From NCBI GenBank assembly GCA_036785325.1, contig JAXIVH010000012.1:7026364-7090363 (forward strand): a DNA stretch of 64,000 nucleotides, written 5' to 3'. The notes beneath the pieces were generated by a model. It worked only from the letters and a program-made list of their open reading frames with translations, was not told where the DNA came from and ran no database searches. Below, piece by piece: positions 59,974 through 64,000 of the stretch. The translations under genes and the position numbers were made by a program. The stretch's first letter is position 1. Every line of letters begins with the position of its first letter. The DNA is from Urophycis tenuis. Lineage: Eukaryota; Chordata; Actinopteri; Gadiformes; Phycidae.

Positions 59974-61070
59974 ACTTTGTTAGCTTATTTTAATTATTAT
60001 TCCTCTGCCTTTGTAGAGATAAGCTGTTATTTTCTAACCAATAGTGTTAAAAATGTACAAAACATTAAGCGGGCTGGACGGCCCCGTCAACAATGTCGCG
60101 GCGGCGTTCCGCTTCAGCCAAGCGGTGCAGCGGAGCACCCAGCCTTGGTCTTACACGCTCGTGCCTTAAAGCGGGTCGTTCACGGTCCCGTGCGTGGAAA
60201 CGGGTTCGCCTACCCCGGGGACGCCCGAAGACGACCATGTGCATTCCTGGAACGCGCCGGACCCTCCCCCGGTACCGTTGTGCTTCGTGCGGGCCGGTCA
60301 GTCGAGCGGCGGGCTCCGGACCGTGGCGCCGATCGCCCTGGAGGGAGGATTTGTGTCTTAAGAGCGATTTTTGTTTTTGTTTGTTTGTTTGTTTTAAGTG
60401 CACAACGGTCGCACGTTAAGAGTCCGTTCGGGTGCCCGGTTTGGGACGCGTAGCTGGCGGGGTTTATAACGGAGCTTCTTCAGACCGTGGGGGGTGGGTT
60501 AGGTCGTGAACGCTTGAATTCAGTTCATTGACAAACATGAAAAATAACTGCCAAAGTGTATGAGTAGCATTTCTTTTGACATGAATGATTTCTTGACAGG
60601 TTAATGGTTTTTATTTTATTTTATTTTTAAGAGTAACCGACACTAAATTCAAATGTCAAAGATGGCCCGAATCGCGGGTTGTTTTGAAAAAAGGCTCAAA
60701 TGGACCTTCTGGTGTGTTTCTTCGTTGTTGTTTTTTTTTCCTCCGTTTGTGTTCCACTCTGCAACTGAAATGCTGTCGGTGTGAGTCCAGGTATTCGACG
60801 ACGACGCCGACGGAGTCACGGTCTCTACGGTCGAGAAGATGGAGGCCGAGCTGTTGGCTTTCCCTTTGGTGGACCGCCTCACTGTGTCTCCCCCTGTGTC
60901 GCCCTCAAACATCAGTCCCATTTGCACATCTACTGTATCCATTGCCTCATGTAACTCCTCACTGTATTTATATCAACACACCCTTCCATTTGCCAACCGG
61001 GTTTTTTTTGTATTCCCACATATTTACTCGACTATAAAACAATACAATGACACAAGGCTGACCTGATGCT
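59606..61070 (+). other. Probable 3' UTR and downstream flank of the ARID gene
   Basis: No new gene is recognised. It has GC-rich sections (60060-60460) with open frames on both strands but no familiar motifs, and a TA-rich patch (59938-59972). A frame from 60791 (VFDDDADGVTVSTVEKMEAE) follows a CAG and could be an unrecognised exon, but nothing supports it. The polyadenylation site is not identifiable. Confidence 0.45.
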
Positions 61071-62631
61071 GTTATTTGGCTGTTGAAATATTTTATTTTT
61101 ATTGTTGTATTATGACATATTTTAATTAAGCAGGATTCCCATTGTGCATTATCTTGATTCTAGAGCTCTGCCGGTGATTTAAGAAGTCTCCGAGTCCAAA
61201 TGTATGCAAGTGTTTGGTTGCGGATGACAAGCCACTGTTCTTACATTCAAAAGTATACTTAAAGTAGTTGGATTAAGAGAGAATGTCTTAAACCACTGGC
61301 AGATTTTTAGCCACACAGTAAGAAAATCTTAAGATTTTAGCTGAATTAAAAGAGAAAGTTGAACCATATCTTGAAGTGTGTTTATTTCCTTTTTGGTGGA
61401 TTGCTTAAATCGGTGGAAGGTCATTTTGAGTTGCAGCTAAATTACATAAAAGGAATATAAAGAAGTCAATACAAAAATCAATATCAGGCCGACATAAAAA
61501 ATACATAGCTGACATATTGATTGTCAATGTAGTGACGCCTTGACCCACTTGCTAATGGTGGACCACAATTTGTATATAACGCCTATTCTTCACAATACAA
61601 GACGGAAGGGTCGGCACAGATTAGCCTGAAAATGCTTGTAATCCTTTACAAAAACAAAGATACTCGTGAGGGTAATGTCGAGGACAACTTTCCTAGGCTA
61701 GACCTTCAACATGAATGCCGGATTTAATGTCATGGTTTAATCACTGCGCCACCCTCTACATAATAGTTTCCGCATGCAGTCTGTATGCGGAACCACCATC
61801 TCTAGAAGAACGAGGACGACACCTAGAGGCCATGTGGTGAACACCACCCATTACACCTTATATAGTCTTCAGTTGTATAGTGGGGACTGAAATAAACACA
61901 TTTACAATAATAGCACATGAAATAGGTCATTAAAAATAAAAATATATATAAATATAGTAGTGTGGCTTATTATGACTTCAAAATCAGCGCCGCTTTGTGT
62001 ATCCCATCCTATGTTTCCCACTGTAATGTTTTCCATTGGTTTTGTCTTCATTTGTGTTTGCTAAATAAACACAGTGGGAGCCTAAGCAGCCTTGCTGACT
62101 TTTCCTTTCCACTGTGTCCCAGGGGCCATGGTCTCCATGTAGTTATAATGGTGAACAATGGGCATGCTGGCACTCTTCCATTGTCGCTGGCATATGAGGT
62201 GGTAGACCTACGCAAAATATCTTTCTTTAGGTCGATTTGGTTGTACACCTCAAGTGTAGTGCCGTGAATCGCCGCTGTGTTACTTTAAAGTGGTTTAAGT
62301 GGTTTTAAGTGGTTGACCCTGGCTGCAGCAGTGCAGACTATGCAAACGTATCTGTTGATCCAGTAAGTACGAGGGATGGATTCACTTTTTGGGTCAGAAA
62401 TGTAACATGTAAGTGCCTCTCTAGCGTCGTCGTCAATCAAGTTCCACGACTACGCACTATGATCTAGTTCTTGTAGGAGATGGGCGTCTGGGCGATATCT
62501 TTACACTCCGCTAATCAGTCTTTGTATTGTTTGCATTTATTGCATAGACCTACATAGGCAATACGTTATGTAATCAAATTAATTATAAAACAAGATGTTC
62601 TGATACGGAGACCAGGTTTGCGCAGCTTTAA
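61071..62631. other. Intergenic, no gene seen
   Basis: AT-rich DNA without recognisable coding sequence or mobile-element ends. Confidence 0.6.
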
Positions 62632-62704
62632 GGTTCTATAGTGTAGTGGTTATCACGTCTGCTTTACACGCAGAAGGTCCTGGGTTCGAGCCCCAGTGGA
62701 ACCA
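62632..62704 (+). tRNA. tRNA-Val (anticodon TAC)
   Basis: A 73-nt cloverleaf. The acceptor GGTTCTA pairs with TGGAACC (one G-T pair), with discriminator A. The D arm has TAGTGGTTA. The anticodon stem CTGC/GCAG closes loop TTTACAC with anticodon TAC. The T arm is CTGGG TTCGAGC CCCAG. No CCA is encoded, as usual in eukaryotes. The A and B boxes are intact, so it is probably transcribed by RNA polymerase III. It appears functional. Confidence 0.95.
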
Positions 62705-62998
62705 GACGTTTTGCTTAATTCTATCTTTGCATTTATTTTTGTGTTTGCAAATACAGCCTTTCTGGGCAGGGAGTAGCGGGTTGCACGCTGTATCACGTCA
62801 TGTGCGCGCTCAATTAATCGTTTTTCCCTCACAGGCTACGTTATTACTCCCCCAACCAGATAAATACTCCGCCCGGGTGCAGTAAATCTGCCCACAATAA
62901 TGATTTGTGCGCACGAAATGGGTTTAGCAGTGTGTGCTGCTAAGTGATTTCGCGAGTTCTGACAGGGATGCGACGCCGAGTGGGCCGGGTTTAAAAGA

Positions 62999-63070
62999 TG
63001 GAGATGCCGGGGATTGAACCCGGGGCCTCATACATGCGAAGCATGCGCTCTACCACTGAGCTACATCCCC
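62999..63070 (-). tRNA. tRNA-Ala (anticodon CGC)
   Basis: Minus-strand 72-nt gene. The acceptor GGGGATG pairs with CATCTCC (one mismatch or wobble), with discriminator A. The D arm is GCTCAGTGGTAGAGC. The anticodon stem GCATG closes loop TTCGCAT, anticodon CGC. The T arm is CCGGGTTCAATCCCCGG. It lies about 300 bp from tRNA-Val on the other strand. Confidence 0.93.
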
Positions 63071-63930
63071 ACGTGGTGTAACTTGACACACATGAGAGAT
63101 CTGTAGCCTATTATTATACACAATATATTTCGTTAAAAGTTATATTTAACAACCCATGTACTGCAAACCGGGTTTCCACGTTGTCTGTTTTCAACAATGT
63201 GTTGGTCCGAGAGCACTCAAACAATGTTATATACTATGTGGGTCCAAAAGCACTTACTCAATTGTATACTATGTGGGTCCTCCTATTTTATGCAAAATGC
63301 GGTTCTGAAAGCTGCACGACGAACAGAGACTGCGTCCTGCCCAGGTAGGCTGCACTTTAAACCACTTACCTGCAAACGAATAACACGAAACTCGACAACG
63401 CGTCGGTCTACACAGAATTTCAGCGTTTAATTTGAGAGACGTGCCATGTATCCTCAGCCAAACCTCGCCGATAAATAAAAACTGACAATACCCAAAACGT
63501 TAAATTAAAAATCTGTTTTTAAATGCTTGGGTGAAATGAAAGTGTGTGTAAATGCATGTAACGCATGCATGCGGCCAGGGGCGGACTTCTTGCCGGCTGT
63601 TGCTGTGTGTCGGTGTCGCTCGGCCCCCCGCCCCCCTCGTGTTGCGGTGTCGCTTCTGTTCATTCATAATTCATAATTCAGAGATATCGGCCCCAGGTCC
63701 TCTTTGAACGTGGTTCCGGTTGTACTCTCAGTTATTGTGGCGATACATTCACGCAAATCGTGACCCGGTGAATATCAATGTTCTGCATGCGTAACACACC
63801 TAGGAGAGGGCATGCACTGAACTATCGGTTTAGTGTATAATATTAAAGGATAACTCTTGTTACATAAAGTATGCTACACTAACTGAGGTGTGCAACTTTA
63901 TATTAGTACATTATCAGCACAATGACGACA
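63071..63930. other. Intergenic between tRNA genes, no gene seen
   Basis: A GTGGGTCC-containing sequence is duplicated (ATACTATGTGGGTCC near 63231 and 63267). Nothing else is recognised. Confidence 0.5.
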
Positions 63931-64000
63931 GCTGCGATGGCCGAGTGGTTAAGGCGTTGGACTTGAAATCCAATGGGATCTTCCCGCGCAGGTTCGAACC
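63931..64000 (+). tRNA. tRNA-Ser (anticodon TGA), cut by the window end
   Basis: Begins GCTGCGATGGCCGAGTGGTT, the class II tRNA-Ser start with its A box. The anticodon stem TTGGA/TCCAA closes loop CTTGAAA, anticodon TGA. A variable arm follows, then GCAGGTTCGAACC of the T arm. The last part of the T arm and the 3' acceptor strand lie beyond 64000. Confidence 0.92.

Noticed and set aside
60791..61063. An extra coding exon beginning VFDDDADGV after a CAG
   Set aside because: Upstream sequence is 3' UTR-like, the second half looks random, and no family is recognised.

Overview
The window is vertebrate genomic DNA, almost certainly from a ray-finned (teleost) fish. It has large introns with GT-AG boundaries, abundant CA/GT, CT and TA microsatellites, dense P-element, hAT, PIF-Harbinger and L1/LINE remains, vertebrate-type tRNA genes, and no operon structure. 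I found no prokaryotic or viral genes.

Layout, left to right. (1) 1-1028: the last two coding exons of a hexokinase (copy A). (2) 1131-17752: the rest of the left copy of a tandem segmental duplication, heavily rebuilt by transposons. It holds a 9-bp-TSD MITE, a tRNA-Leu-derived SINE, two inverted hAT copies, and a nested stack. The stack is an unrecognised zinc-finger transposon hosting a complete 7.7-kb P-element-like transposon, a Harbinger MITE and an L1-ORF1-only insert bounded by 324-bp direct repeats. Further right is a solo LTR. (3) 17753-20548: sequence with a possible zinc-finger gene relic, broken by a hAT MITE. (4) 21382-35264: a second hexokinase (copy B), reconstructed as 10 coding exons and 494 residues, so a single catalytic unit of glucokinase size. 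Its large first intron carries a second P-element-like transposon in antisense, itself inserted in a tandem MITE. (5) 34228-35367 and parts of 39040-43045: the right-hand counterparts of the left duplication copy. (6) 39409-59605: a 12-coding-exon ARID5-family gene (952 residues; not a plain ARID5A or ARID5B). (7) 59606-64000: its probable 3' UTR, intergenic DNA, then tRNA-Val(TAC), tRNA-Ala(CGC, minus strand) and the start of tRNA-Ser(TGA).

The exon models hold together. For both host genes the inferred exon lengths sum to an exact multiple of three with consistent phases. Copy B uses the exon sizes I recall for vertebrate hexokinase halves (163, 149, about 120, 96, 100, 184, 156 and 234 nt). 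Hexokinase makes glucose-6-phosphate in the cytosol. The ARID protein is a predicted nuclear DNA-binding regulator with AT-hooks and two CtBP-type motifs. Nothing in the sequence ties the two functionally; they are simply neighbours.

Most striking observations: the tandem duplication, with presence/absence of a solo LTR that orders events in time; a tandem pair of single-unit hexokinases with unusual acidic tails; two different P-type transposases that both carry an in-frame TAA at what looks like the same place; and the ORF1-only LINE insert with an exceptionally long apparent target duplication.
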